A stretch of 64,000 nucleotides of DNA from Cordylochernes scorpioides (lineage: Eukaryota > Arthropoda > Arachnida > Pseudoscorpiones > Chernetidae), in the NCBI GenBank assembly GCA_030710605.1, contig CP092870.1, forward strand, positions 11,923,408 to 11,987,407, written 5' to 3'. The notes under the pieces were generated by a model, which did no database searches, was not told the origin of the DNA, and was given only the letters and a program-made list of their open reading frames with translations. Shown piece by piece: positions 12,401-24,400 of this stretch. Position numbers and translations under genes: made by a program. The first letter of the stretch is position 1, and the number at the start of each line of letters is the position of its first letter.

Positions 12401-15400
12401 GCCCAGGTTTTTTAGCGAGCTTGTTACTGCTCCCCCTCTTCATTTTTCATCCGAGCTTGGGACCGGCAAAGGAGAAGTTTGCTCTTTAAATGACTTCAGT
12501 CACTATTATCACGTTCGATTAGTTCCCGATACTCCCCACACACAACTACACACGCCCTTACACCTCCCAAAACACCATTTCAAGCACTGTTTCCATATTA
12601 CAAAAGAAGCATAACACGCCGCAACTTTTTTTATTTACTTGATTAAAGGAAGCTTTCGAGTAAGCCCTTCATCAGTTAAAAATATAAAAATATTTCCCCA
12701 CAATGAGTTTCTTTTTATTTTAAAATGCTAGCTTTCAATTTCCATTTTAATGTAAATTATTGTCAAGAAGTCAATAAAATTTGTTTCAATTGAAATTGTC
12801 TAGCTTTAAAGCGTTAAATTACATTTCAAATTTAAAATTTCAGTTGTAAATATCCACGCTGCGCGCGTATGTATTTGTAAATATTTCTTGTATAGTCGAT
12901 ATTTTTTATTGAGCCCGTTGAAGAGTAGTTATCGCTTGAAAGCTAGTGTTTGAAGTTTATATGTTAATTTTGTAATTATTCTTATTTTTTTTTAATTCAT
13001 AGAAGCATTTTTCTGGCAGACATATTCAATTTTTTATCATCATCAATTTTTGTTATTGTTTTTCTTTGTTAGTTATCAAATGATTTTGTAATTGTAGTTA
13101 CTTTTTTTGTTTTGTGGTGTTCCTTTTTAAGCAAAAAATATATGTAAACTAAGGTGTAATATTCAATTCTAGCATATGGAACCAACATCGATTCATTTTT
13201 GAAACAAAGCAAAATCATAAGCTTATACAACTTTCACTTTTTCATACAGCTATCATTATAAAATAAAAAGAAACTCATTGTGGAAAAATATTCTTGTATT
13301 TTTAAACGTTTTTAACCCTTCTTCAGTTAACTAATCCTTTCTGTTATGTAATGTTTCATGTGGGATTTTGTCGGGTTTATATTTGCCATGTGACCAATTA
13401 TGTTTTTAACAATAATATGTGTTGTTGAATTTTTTTATTCTGAGTGTTTTGCCATATCTGTTCTCTCTCTCTGTAATTTGTATGTTTTATTTTCCCGAGA
13501 CATTTTCTTTTTTAAGAATCCAGTATTTTTTTTCATTTTACAAAATTGGCATTCCTTAAATGTTGTTGAGCCCTTTTTGGATGGGCTATATAGTTCCCAA
13601 ATGTAATTTTAATCTTATTCGAAATTTTGAAGAATTTCTTGCCAGGATATTAACGGCTATGAGAATTTGGCTAAATATGTCGGGTCGAAATGTTCTCTTT
13701 TTTTAATTCTCCCAGTTCTTGGTAGAACTAGATTACTTCTTCAAACCTGTCTGACACCTTGTTGTGATAATGTATGTAGTGTACCCTCTTTAGTTAGTCT
13801 GAACGAGCGGTGGGTTTCAGGCACAGGAGAGAAATAACAGATGTAAATGGCCGGGTGTACGATCCCGACCGAATAAATCAGGACGACGACCAAGATATAA
13901 GTGAAGAAGAGGATGAAGAGAGCTGCAGCAGCTCAAATTTGGGCATCTCACTCTGCCACTCTGGCACGCTACCCTCCCTCTTCCCTCGACCTACCATCGA
14001 GCCGTTAAAGATGCTCCTCAAATGGCAAATTCCAAAATCTTTCAAAGGTTACGAAGGTAATGTCAAGATGTCTTCACCCCTATCGCTGAGTATCGGCCGG
14101 GTAGAGGAGGACCACCCTGATGTCCAACTGACCCTGATGTCAGGTAGGTGTGGCTTCTTCTGCCTGTCAGTTTTTACATGTTGGCCGTGGTGCACAGAGG
14201 ACCATCTGACAGCTCTGGAAGGTGTCTTCAGGAGCGGTCACCAGGAGCAAATTAGAGCGAAAGCAGCGTTAAAGAAGGATACAAAAGAAAATCAAATAAC
14301 GTATCACCCAGAGGTATCTATAAAATACGGAATGTCTGAGCCACTAGTCGAGCTGAGAGGATTTCTCACTCTAAATTCAAATGGCGACATAGACCGTTGC
14401 CGACATCAGGAGTGCCCGCTGAATTCCAACATCACTCTTGATCTGCGGTGGAAAGATAAGGAAATTTTAGTGCTACATACGATTAGAAAAGGACCCCATT
14501 TATGGATCCTCAACGATAAAATCATATATCGGCATAAGGAAGAAGGCGGTATCATACAAATCGACGCTAAAAAACAAATTCGAAGAAAAAGGGACGTAAT
14601 CAGTGAAGTTTGCGAAGCCGAAGTTTATTCTTCTCAGGCTCCACAACTCAATACAAAGCTATATTTAGAAACGGAGAGTAAATATGCCAAATATAGTAAG
14701 ATTAATTTATTGATTCGAAATGGAGAGAGGATGCAAAATACTCTAGAAATCAACTATTCAACCGGCAAGGAAGAGGATGAATATTCTACAAGAGTTAAGC
14801 TCGTCATTCCTTCTCGGAAGGTCAGTATGGACGCTCGCGTACAGACGAGTCAGAATCCGGACACCTCCAGTATTCATTTGAAATGGCTCCGTGGCTCAAA
14901 GTCACCTTACATCCGTACCTCCACGATCCGACTGAGCTCGAATGGCCGTCACCTCAGACTCATCGAGGGGGCAGAGCGGCTCGACGATGGCAAGTATCAG
15001 GGCACTGTACTCCTCCAATGGAAAAGGAACGAAGGCATGCACGTCATGTACCGGGCGAGCCGACTCCCCCACCGTGGCCTGAAGCTGGAGACGACGTATC
15101 GAACACTTGAGGAGAAGTCCCCGCGCGTAGAACACACGACCATCATCCGGCTGGACGACCAGTTCCTCAACACCTCCCACTTCTTGAAGCTAGCGGAAGA
15201 CCAGGTCTACAGACTGAATGCAGCTCTGAGCTTATCTAAGCCGGCCGAGATGAGTGTCGAGGCACCGCAACTTGAGGGGCGCGCTAGGATCAACATTCCC
15301 GAGAAAAGCGGATACTTGACCCTGAGCTGCGACCAAAGTCTGCTGACATACAACCGGGTTGACAGCACCTTTCAATTACTCTCCGAAGTTCCTTCTCTCA

Positions 15401-18400
15401 AGGCCACACTGTCGATGATCTCAGATGCGTCTCCTCACAAGAAGATCAGGCTGGACACGTTCGCTGGTACTTCGCTGGAAAACCCAAGCCGCTACCTGGT
15501 CGACGTATCGGCCACTAAGGACGAGCATAATATGAAGATATCGTTCAACAGAATGGATGGCCGTCCAAGCAAGTCTCCCTCCCATCGGTTAAGAATGGAG
15601 ATGAATTCTGGGCAAGAGGAGGTTCTGAGAGTGCGGGTCAACAAGTATCTGCTTCCCTCAAGACAGCAGGTGCTGACGCTGACAACGGGCGGTTCGCTGC
15701 TCCCCGCCGGATTTGCAGGGCTGCAGAGGCGGGAGGACGGATCGACCAACGTGACCGTGTGCGGGGCCAGCCAGACGGACTGCCTACAGCTGGACGCCGA
15801 ACAGAGCGGCAGTCCGAGGAGCGTCACTCTGCGCCAGGGCGGGACCAAACTGGGAATGGCCACGCACAGCCCAAGCCCCGACCGCTCCATCTACCGCCTG
15901 GACCTGGGCAGCAAGTCGGTACAAGCTGAGCTGTTGTCCAAGGGTGGCTCACGACGAGAGGCCGTGCTAAGAATTGAATCAACGGGGGGCTCTAAACACG
16001 AGGCCCGCCTGATGTACAAGTCCGGGGCCCTGCTGGGTATCACGTTGACTCCTGTTGCAAAGGTAAGTCCAATCTCTCTCCATTAATTTCCTAATTTATT
16101 GCCTCGAGACAGGGCTGATTATTTGGGAAATAAACGAGCACGAATTATACAGAACCTAGCGCCTATATACACATAGTGAGAAAAAGCGCGAATTCTCATA
16201 AATTACTTCATCTCATTAATTATATTAGCAAATTCCCGTAGTTCAAAATGTGGCGGTATACTTTGGTAACTCTCTTGGAACTATTTGAAAGATATATAAT
16301 TCATCAGAGTCTTCTTTTGTTTGCAGTATTAGACATTGTGATAAGAAAAGAGGCTACACAAGTTCTTAGCTGTACCAAATAGAATTAAAGACCGAATAAG
16401 ATCTTTGTTAATCTGATATTGGAGGCTTTTCATTATTTGTGAAACTCTCGACTCGTGTATTGGTTCGGTCTACACGTAGGGCGGTCTAGACAGTTGTAAG
16501 AAAGAACAATCCAGGACACTTACATAGACTACATCACTACCTCAGTCCTAAAACTGGTGGACCTTTTCTCAATTCTTCAATACCCATAGCCATAGGTTAC
16601 AAATAACAAGAATACATTTCTCTTGTTGGCCTACCCACGTATTGCGAGGACATACTTTTAATTCAATGCCTTCAATATCTGTTTCTTTTGTAGAACATTT
16701 AAACTTTTCTATGTACGTTAGGTTGTATCTGTGCATGGATGATTCCAACTTAAGTACTTATAAAAGTACACATAATAATATGTCATTCTTTACCCCTTGT
16801 ATGATAGAGACCATGACCTCAAGAAATCGGAATTCGAACCTTCTTTAACAATAACCAATCCATAGCCCAACTTCCCCCACATATATGGAACCCTATCATA
16901 AAACCTAATATTAAAAAGAAACAGTCAACTATCCGAAACAGATTATTCCTTACGTTTCTAAGACTGATGTAGTTTATATAGGTAAAACTGGCCGGTCCTT
17001 CCAAAACAAATTCACAGAAAACAATAAAATATCAGAAATATATATAATTATGAACCTAGATAAGTCACCTCTTCAACCCATCAGATCCTCTATGCCAGAG
17101 GTCGGCAACTTTTGAGTCAAAAGAGTCAAAAATGACAATTTATAAAATTTCAAAGTTTTTAAAGAACCACACATTTTTTTCTTGTCAACAATAAATAGTA
17201 CTCGCAAAAACAAAGTTTTTAATCATGCGAGTATCACACGCAGCTTCGCATCCATAGAACCGCTTGTAGCTCGCGAGCCGCAGGTTGGCGACCCCTGCCC
17301 TATGCCATCACTGGAACATAAAGACGAAATACCAAAGGGGACTCCTGGAATCTCTGGTCTCTTACAGTGAATTCAACACCATTAATAGAAGAACAGAATT
17401 ACAGTTTCAACCTATTAGAAGAAAAATAGAAATATTTGACTTTCACTTTTCTCTCATATTATTCTCATTACTATTTTCTATACAAGTCAAATGTTTTTTA
17501 AAATATCTAATGTTGTATATGTTTTTTTTTTCTTAATTTGATTTTTAATTTTATATTAGAATAATGTTAAGAATTAATGTCAATTTGTTTTATTTTATTT
17601 CAAGGTATTATGTAAACGTTTTTAGCTAATATGTAGTTTTATAACATTTTCAATTGTTGATAGGCCAATAGTACGACGATCCGAGTGCTCGCATTTTGAA
17701 CTAAAATTAATCGATGTATTTACAGTATCTTTAATTATATTTTTTGGTGGATTGAACTGGTGGAATCTCTAGAAGGGTTCACTAATAATGAATCAGGCTC
17801 TTTAAATATACGCATTGTTTATTTCGTCTTTAGTTAAGTGTTATTATAAAAAATATGAATTCCCAAATATTAGGCTCGCTCGATTAATGTCCAATATAGA
17901 TATTTATATGATGTCACCTTGAAACAATGGTGTAACCTTGGAACAATGGTGTAACCTTGGAACAATGGTGTAACCTTGGAACAATGGTGTGAACTTGAAA
18001 GAATAGTGCAACCTTGAAACAATGGTGTATCCTTGGAACAATGGTTTGACCTAGAAAAAATTATGTAACCTTGAAACAAGGGTGGAACCTTGAAACAATG
18101 GTGTAACCTTGAGAGAATAGTGCAACCTTGAAACAATGGTGTATCCTTCAAACAATGGTGTAACCTTGAAACAATGGTGTGACCTTAAAACAATGATGTA
18201 ACTATGAAACAATGGGTAACCTTGGAACAATGGTGTAACCTTGAGAGAATAGTGCAACCTTGGAACAATGATGTAACCTTGAAACAATGGTGTAACCTTG
18301 AAACAATGGTGTAACATTGAAAGAATAGTGCAACCTTGAAACAATGGTGTAACCTTGAAAGAATAGTGCAACCTTGAAACAATCGTGTATCCTTGGAACA

Positions 18401-21400
18401 ATGGTTTGACATAGAAACACTGACGTAACCTTGAAACAATGATGTAACTTTGAAACAATGGTGTAACCTTGGAAAAATGGTGTAACCTTGAGAGAAAAGT
18501 GCAACCTTGAAACAATCGTGTGACCTTGGAACAATGATGTGACCTTGAAACAGTGAGGTAACTATAAAAAAACTCGTCACGTTGAAACAATGGTGTGGTC
18601 TTGAAACAATCTTGTAACGTTAAAACAATAAATTGACGTTGGAAAAAATAGTGTGACGTTGAAACAATGTCACTTTGAATCAATAGTTTGACCTCGAAAC
18701 AAACTTGAGAAGTTGAAACAAAGGTGTAATTTTGAAACAATAGTGTGCAACGTTTTAATATAATTATTGGATCTTAAAACAATATTTTTGTAATGTTGCA
18801 ACAAAGATTATTACGTTGAAACAATGGTGTGATCTTGAAACAATCTTGTAACGTTAAAACAATAAATTGACGTCGGAAAAAATAGTGTGACGTTGAAACA
18901 ATGTCACTTTGAATCAATAGTTTGACCTCGAAACAAACTTGAGATGTTGAAACAAAGGTGTAATTTTGAAACAATAGTGTGCAACGTTTTAATATAATTA
19001 TTGGATCTTAAAACAATATTTTTGTAATGTTGCAACAAAGATTATTACGTTGAAACAAAGGTGATATGTTGAAACAATAGTGTGATATGAATCAACATTG
19101 TGACGTTGAAACAATGTCAAGGCGTCGAAACAACGGCCTGATGTTGAAAAACTCAGCGTTGGCAGTGTGGGAGAGACTATAGGCTATACTACATGGCTCT
19201 CTAAAATCTAACCTGATGTTTCTGTGTGTCCAGGCGGGAGACGGCGAGGAGACAGAAGGTGAGTTTCTCAGCATCTCCCCTGTACACTATACTGATTGAA
19301 TTCACCTCTATCTACTTGTGGGAGAATGAATAATATCTTAGTGGTATTGATATTTTGAATTTAATTTTAAAGGAAAGTTGCCCTTCTGCATAATAATGCC
19401 ATCGCCTCACAAATTCGAATGTGTTCTTCTGCCTAAAATTGGCCGGGCGAAACAACTTTCTAGAATAGTTCATTAGTTTCGGGATTCTTTCCCGAGCGAC
19501 CTTACGGAATAACAACCCCTGTACCACCGTTCAATAACATGTTTTTATTTTTAATATAAGAGAAATCATTTAAGCACACACATAGCTTTATTAAGACTAC
19601 CCGTCTTATACAAATTCACCGCAGGAAAGAAGCATAGACGTATTAAATTCCTCTTCCCTTTAAAGCGAGCTCGACCAAGGTTTAAAAACAAGAAGGTCAA
19701 TTTGATCAAATATATAATGATCACATATGAAATTATGATTGTGTGGTGGGGACATTGATGTTAAAAGACACCGCTCACTTAAAGGAAGACAGAAAGAACT
19801 TTATTGAACCTCTGCTTTCGAGCGAACTCGGAACAGCCATCCCACCATTCGCAGGGGAATTCACAAGCTAAGGATAGCCTTGCCCTCCTGATAGGCCATC
19901 CCCTCCGCCCAATGTACATAGTTTGCCCTATTAACTCCTCGTGAGAAATTGTTGACCAGCGGTCCAATTACGTACACTCAGGGAAGATACGCTCTATAAA
20001 GGTTTTGAAAGAAATACGTTTGGTCGGTCAATCTAACTTACTCATCTCGCCAGTGCTATTATCCATATTTTTAATTATTTTTTTTTCTAAACCAGGATAC
20101 CTTAAAACGTGTTAAATGTTTTTACTTTTAGCATATCATAAATATTTTTTCCAAATTTGGAATCAAGTAACAAATTGCATCAAATATCATGTGTTTTAAA
20201 GTATATAAAAATTAATTATATTTACTTTGGGTCAATATATATATGTATAAAATCACCATTTGTGTTTTGGTACACTGTGTGACTTTACAGCTCTCTTAGC
20301 TTTGATGTAATAGAGAAATAAATATAAATTTGTAGGATGGTTGAAACACACTCTGGAAAGATGCAAGACACGGCGCAGGAGAGAATAGGGCTGAAGAATC
20401 TACTAAACAGCAACCTGGTGCGAAAATTGGTGGAGATGCTGGTTATTTTGACACATCATGATCCACTTTAAAATTATAGATAGAGAGAAAGCAAGCCTTT
20501 TACCAAGTTTAGAAAACTGTGTAACAGCTAACTGAGATATTACGTGGTCACATTGTTCCTGTGTGCAGCAGATAGGGAGATGGAAGTGTGTCTTGTAACT
20601 CCCAACCTCAGCACACAGACCTACAACCTTCTCAACAAGGTACGTGAATGTACGCAGAGTTGATAAGTGTCTGAATATATTGGTAACAAGAATCAAAATT
20701 TACGCCCTCAAATACCTTTAGACGATTCCATCATCATAGTTCATAGTAAAAAAAGAGACCGTACATCATAATTAAAAGGAATTCTTGAAGAGTGACATTG
20801 ATGACTTCAAGTTACATCTCTTCGTCAAATTTACTTCAATTCTAACAGCATAGGTATTCTGAATTATTTTCCTCTCCCATGTTGATATCAAACCATCCTC
20901 AGTAATATTTATGGCCCTTTTTTGATAATTTCATCTCACATCCTTCAAGAAATTTCAATTTAAAATTTAGATGTGTTAGTCACTGACCAGAGTTGTCTAG
21001 GTTGTATAAACGGTGATAACAGGTGATGAATGAATTTTATATCTACGAGGGTAAGATGAAAACTTCTCGGCCTGACAATAAAAGACTGATTTTCATTTTA
21101 AAAAAACTTTTTTTTCGACTTAATCACCAATTATTTCAGCACACTTGGTCTAGCGTTTCTCCAATATCAATATTTCATCTTAAGAATGAGATTCTGGAAG
21201 GCTGTGGAAATATTCATATACAGCCTTCTTAACTTCTTCATTGAACGCGAAGAGATTTCCAGAAACACATTTATATAGGTGTGGGAAGAGAGGGAAGTCT
21301 GATGGTGTCAAATCAGTAGAATAGATGGAATGGCCGAGCAAATAGCATCTCAAATCCATCAGATTTCTCATTGCCAACAAACTTCTGTGAGCAGGTGCGT

Positions 21401-24400
21401 TGTCCTGGTGAAATTAGATTTTTTTATTCCTAAAGACAGGCTTCTTCTCGCGAATTTGGATATCCAGCTGGTCAAGAAGGTTAGAGTAATATTCACCTGT
21501 AATAGTTCTGACTTTTTCAAAGTAAGCGATTAACAGGATCTCTTTGGCATCCCCAAACAACTGGCAGATGCAATCGACTTCTTTTTCTTTGGTTTCCACC
21601 CACTGCTCCGACTGCTGTATGGTTTGTGGCGTGTAGCGGTGGTCTAATCCATGGCAACAAATCGCCGCACAAAATCGGTCGGATTCCTCTTGAATAAGTC
21701 GAAACATTGCTAATAAGGTCGTTTGCGCATTTGCTTTTGATCTGCATTCAGTAGATGCAGGACCCACCTTGTGCAGACCTTTCGCATCCTTAATTCTTCG
21801 TGCAAGATGTACCGCACCCTTTCTTCCGATATAATTACGGCCTCAGCTATCTTTCACACCTTTACTCGCCCATCTTCCAACACGATATTTTTCACCTTTT
21901 CGATAGTTTTCGGTGTGGTTGTAATTTTTGATCGTCCTTCACGTGGGTCATCTTCAAGCGACGTGGCACCACGTTTAAATTCAGCTGCCCACTTTTTAAC
22001 GGTTAAAATTGAAGGAGCAGAGTTCCCGTAAACTTTTGTCAACTTCGGATACATTTATTTAGGGGTATATCTACCCAAAATGAAGAATTTAATAATTTCA
22101 CGATATTCAAGTTTATACATTTTAACGAAACTATCTCAAGACGTATATTGCAAAGACTCGTTTACTAACTACTTGATCGCTCAAATTGAAACTTGTCCTA
22201 CAAACTAAAAAGATTCATCTGCAGGTAGGAGAAATGTAATCTTTTTCCAATTTGAATGCCATCTCTGTATGAGGCCGAGAAATGTTCACCATATCTTTGT
22301 ATTTTGATAGTAGAGGTGTATTCCTCTATTGTGGCTACTTACTGTATTCATTTTCACAGGATTGCTGATTTCGACAAATGACACAAAAATCATAAGATGC
22401 CGCAACTCCTTTTATTTATTTATTCGATTAAAGGAATATTTCGGGCAAGCCCCTCTTTAGCTAACTAAAACGTACCATACGTTTTAGTTAGCTGAAGAAG
22501 GGCTTGCTCTAAAGCTTCATTGAATACAGTAATTAAAAAGAGTTGGGGCATCTTATGATTTTTTGTACTTACTATATGTTTATAAATTGAAGCAAAATAC
22601 AAGGAAATCTATCAAATATGGATGAAGATTTTTAGGAGCAAAACCCGAGTGAATTCAGATAATTGGTGATAAGGATTGGATAAATACTGAAACAAAATCC
22701 AACAACTGAAAACACCAAAACGCGAATGTCTCTTTTCACAAATAAATCAAACTTCTACTGTCCCAATAATATCCCTCCAAATAGCCTTCCTAATATTTTT
22801 CATCGCAGTAAGGACAGTAGAAGTTTGATTTATTTGTGAAACGAGACCTTCGCGTTTTGGTGTTTTCATTTGTAAAATCCAATTGAATTCAATCATTAAA
22901 GAAGTCGGTATTTTCTTCAGACACGAGTTATTCCTTGGTGTGAGCCTGGAGTATGTTCCAGGACAAAAAAGCAACCAACTACTCGATGATAGATCTGGAT
23001 TCCTACATGAAGGCCATTTTGGAGTACTGGAAAGAAGTTCAGGAGCTGGCGAAGGAGCTGGGGGAAATGTGGAAGGCCAAGTGGAGTTGGAGGAGCGTGA
23101 ATCACAACGCTGACACCGAGATGACTGAAGAGGACTCCAGTGATAGAGCCGCGGAGCTGGTCGAGCAGGTTCAGTCCTCCAAGCTCTTCAACCATCTCCT
23201 TAGCCTCCTCAGACAGAAGGCCTGCACGGACCTCCATCTATGTCTCCAAGGTAACCTCCCACACACTGCGTGCTAACTTCACATAGAGATTCATTTGCAG
23301 AAAAACATACATTCTGGGAATCTTTATTAACTCGAGCTTTCAGGCTTCGGATATCTTCTACAGGGAAATTGATAACTTTAACTCCACCTCTTAGAAACAA
23401 AAAGATATACAGTTAAACCTGTATATAGCCCCCCCCCCTCCCCCTCTAAATAGCGCCTTCCTCTCTTTAGTGCCCGATTTTAAATATTAAAATGTAAACA
23501 TTTTTACATTAAAAGTGACCAGTCTTTAGCAACCCCTCTCTATAGCACCCTATTTTGGTGAGTCCCAAGAAGGGGCGCTATAGACAGGTTTAACTGTATA
23601 TGTATTAAAATAAAAAAGGCGTATCCTGACCACGAGCACATGAGCTTTTTAGATGGCAGAGGCGCCATCTAGTGATCAATCTAGTAATCAACTAAACGAT
23701 GATTTAGCCTGTTCCCTGATATTTGGCCAACCCATTTTCTTGATAAATCAAGAAAAGCCAACCACGAACGCGTTTCGGGCTTTTGGCCCCCGTAAGCGTG
23801 GAGCAGGCTTTACCACTGCAACAAAAATGTTTTGGTCCCAGAGACTTCTTGAGAAACCAAGAAATGTGTATTTAAGGTCAAACTTGCGTTTTTTCACATT
23901 TATGTAGACAGTTAAACCTGTCTATAGCGCCCCCTCTTGGGACTCGCCAAAATAGGGTGCTATAGAGAAGGGGATGCTATAGACAGGGGCTATTTAGAGG
24001 GGGCACTATAGAAAGGTTTAACTGTTATACTAAATGTATCGTTTACATAATTAAGGTTTAGCGCATAGAGTGAGAAAATAAAGTTAAATAAACAAAAATG
24101 AAAAAGATAAGTTATGGAATCAAAGCCGCCTCAGGATGGATAAGTGCCAAATCTCAATACCATGGTTTACACATCGGCTTTTTGCCTGAATTTGCCAAAT
24201 TTGGTGCTCATTCTTTATCATCCCCTTGTTTCATACTGGAATTATAAACCAATGCATTGTTCTAATGTATATTTAAAGGTAGCGGCCCTTCTTTTGGTAT
24301 ATTAATATTATCCTATCGCAGCCTAATGTTATATATATGTGTTATAGTCGAGGTTTTAAACTATATTTTGTGCTCAGGATTATCCCAATTACCTCATTAT

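Larger units (their letters stand above)
8575..13820. other. Long intron of the lipid transfer gene
   Basis: Contains a (CT)n tract (9389-9421), a poly-G tract (10449-10470), a Helitron-type 3' end on the minus strand (10125-10250), a short MITE (11811-12022), a LINE 3' end on the minus strand (12121-12485), a fold-back pair (12614-13345) and ribozyme-like motifs near 9605, 12645 and 12913. The open frame at 8590-8835 shows no family resemblance. No coding exon is supported. Confidence 0.6.
16063..17900. other. Intron part with Penelope-like and hAT pieces
   Basis: Unassigned AT-rich DNA apart from the Penelope-like fragment (16790-17420), which is interrupted by an hAT miniature element (17096-17297). 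No exon is supported. Confidence 0.55.
20640..22961. other. Intron with a mariner and two palindromes
   Basis: Holds the decayed mariner at 21046-22299 and fold-back elements at 22383-22565 and 22708-22868. The remainder is AT-rich and unassigned. Confidence 0.7.

Noticed and set aside
15492-15890. 132-codon minus-strand frame in the lipid transfer exon
   Set aside because: Antisense of a supported exon with no resemblance to any family.
17870-18740. Minus-strand open frames of 93-229 codons rich in Phe, His and Ser
   Set aside because: Artefacts of the 19 bp array.
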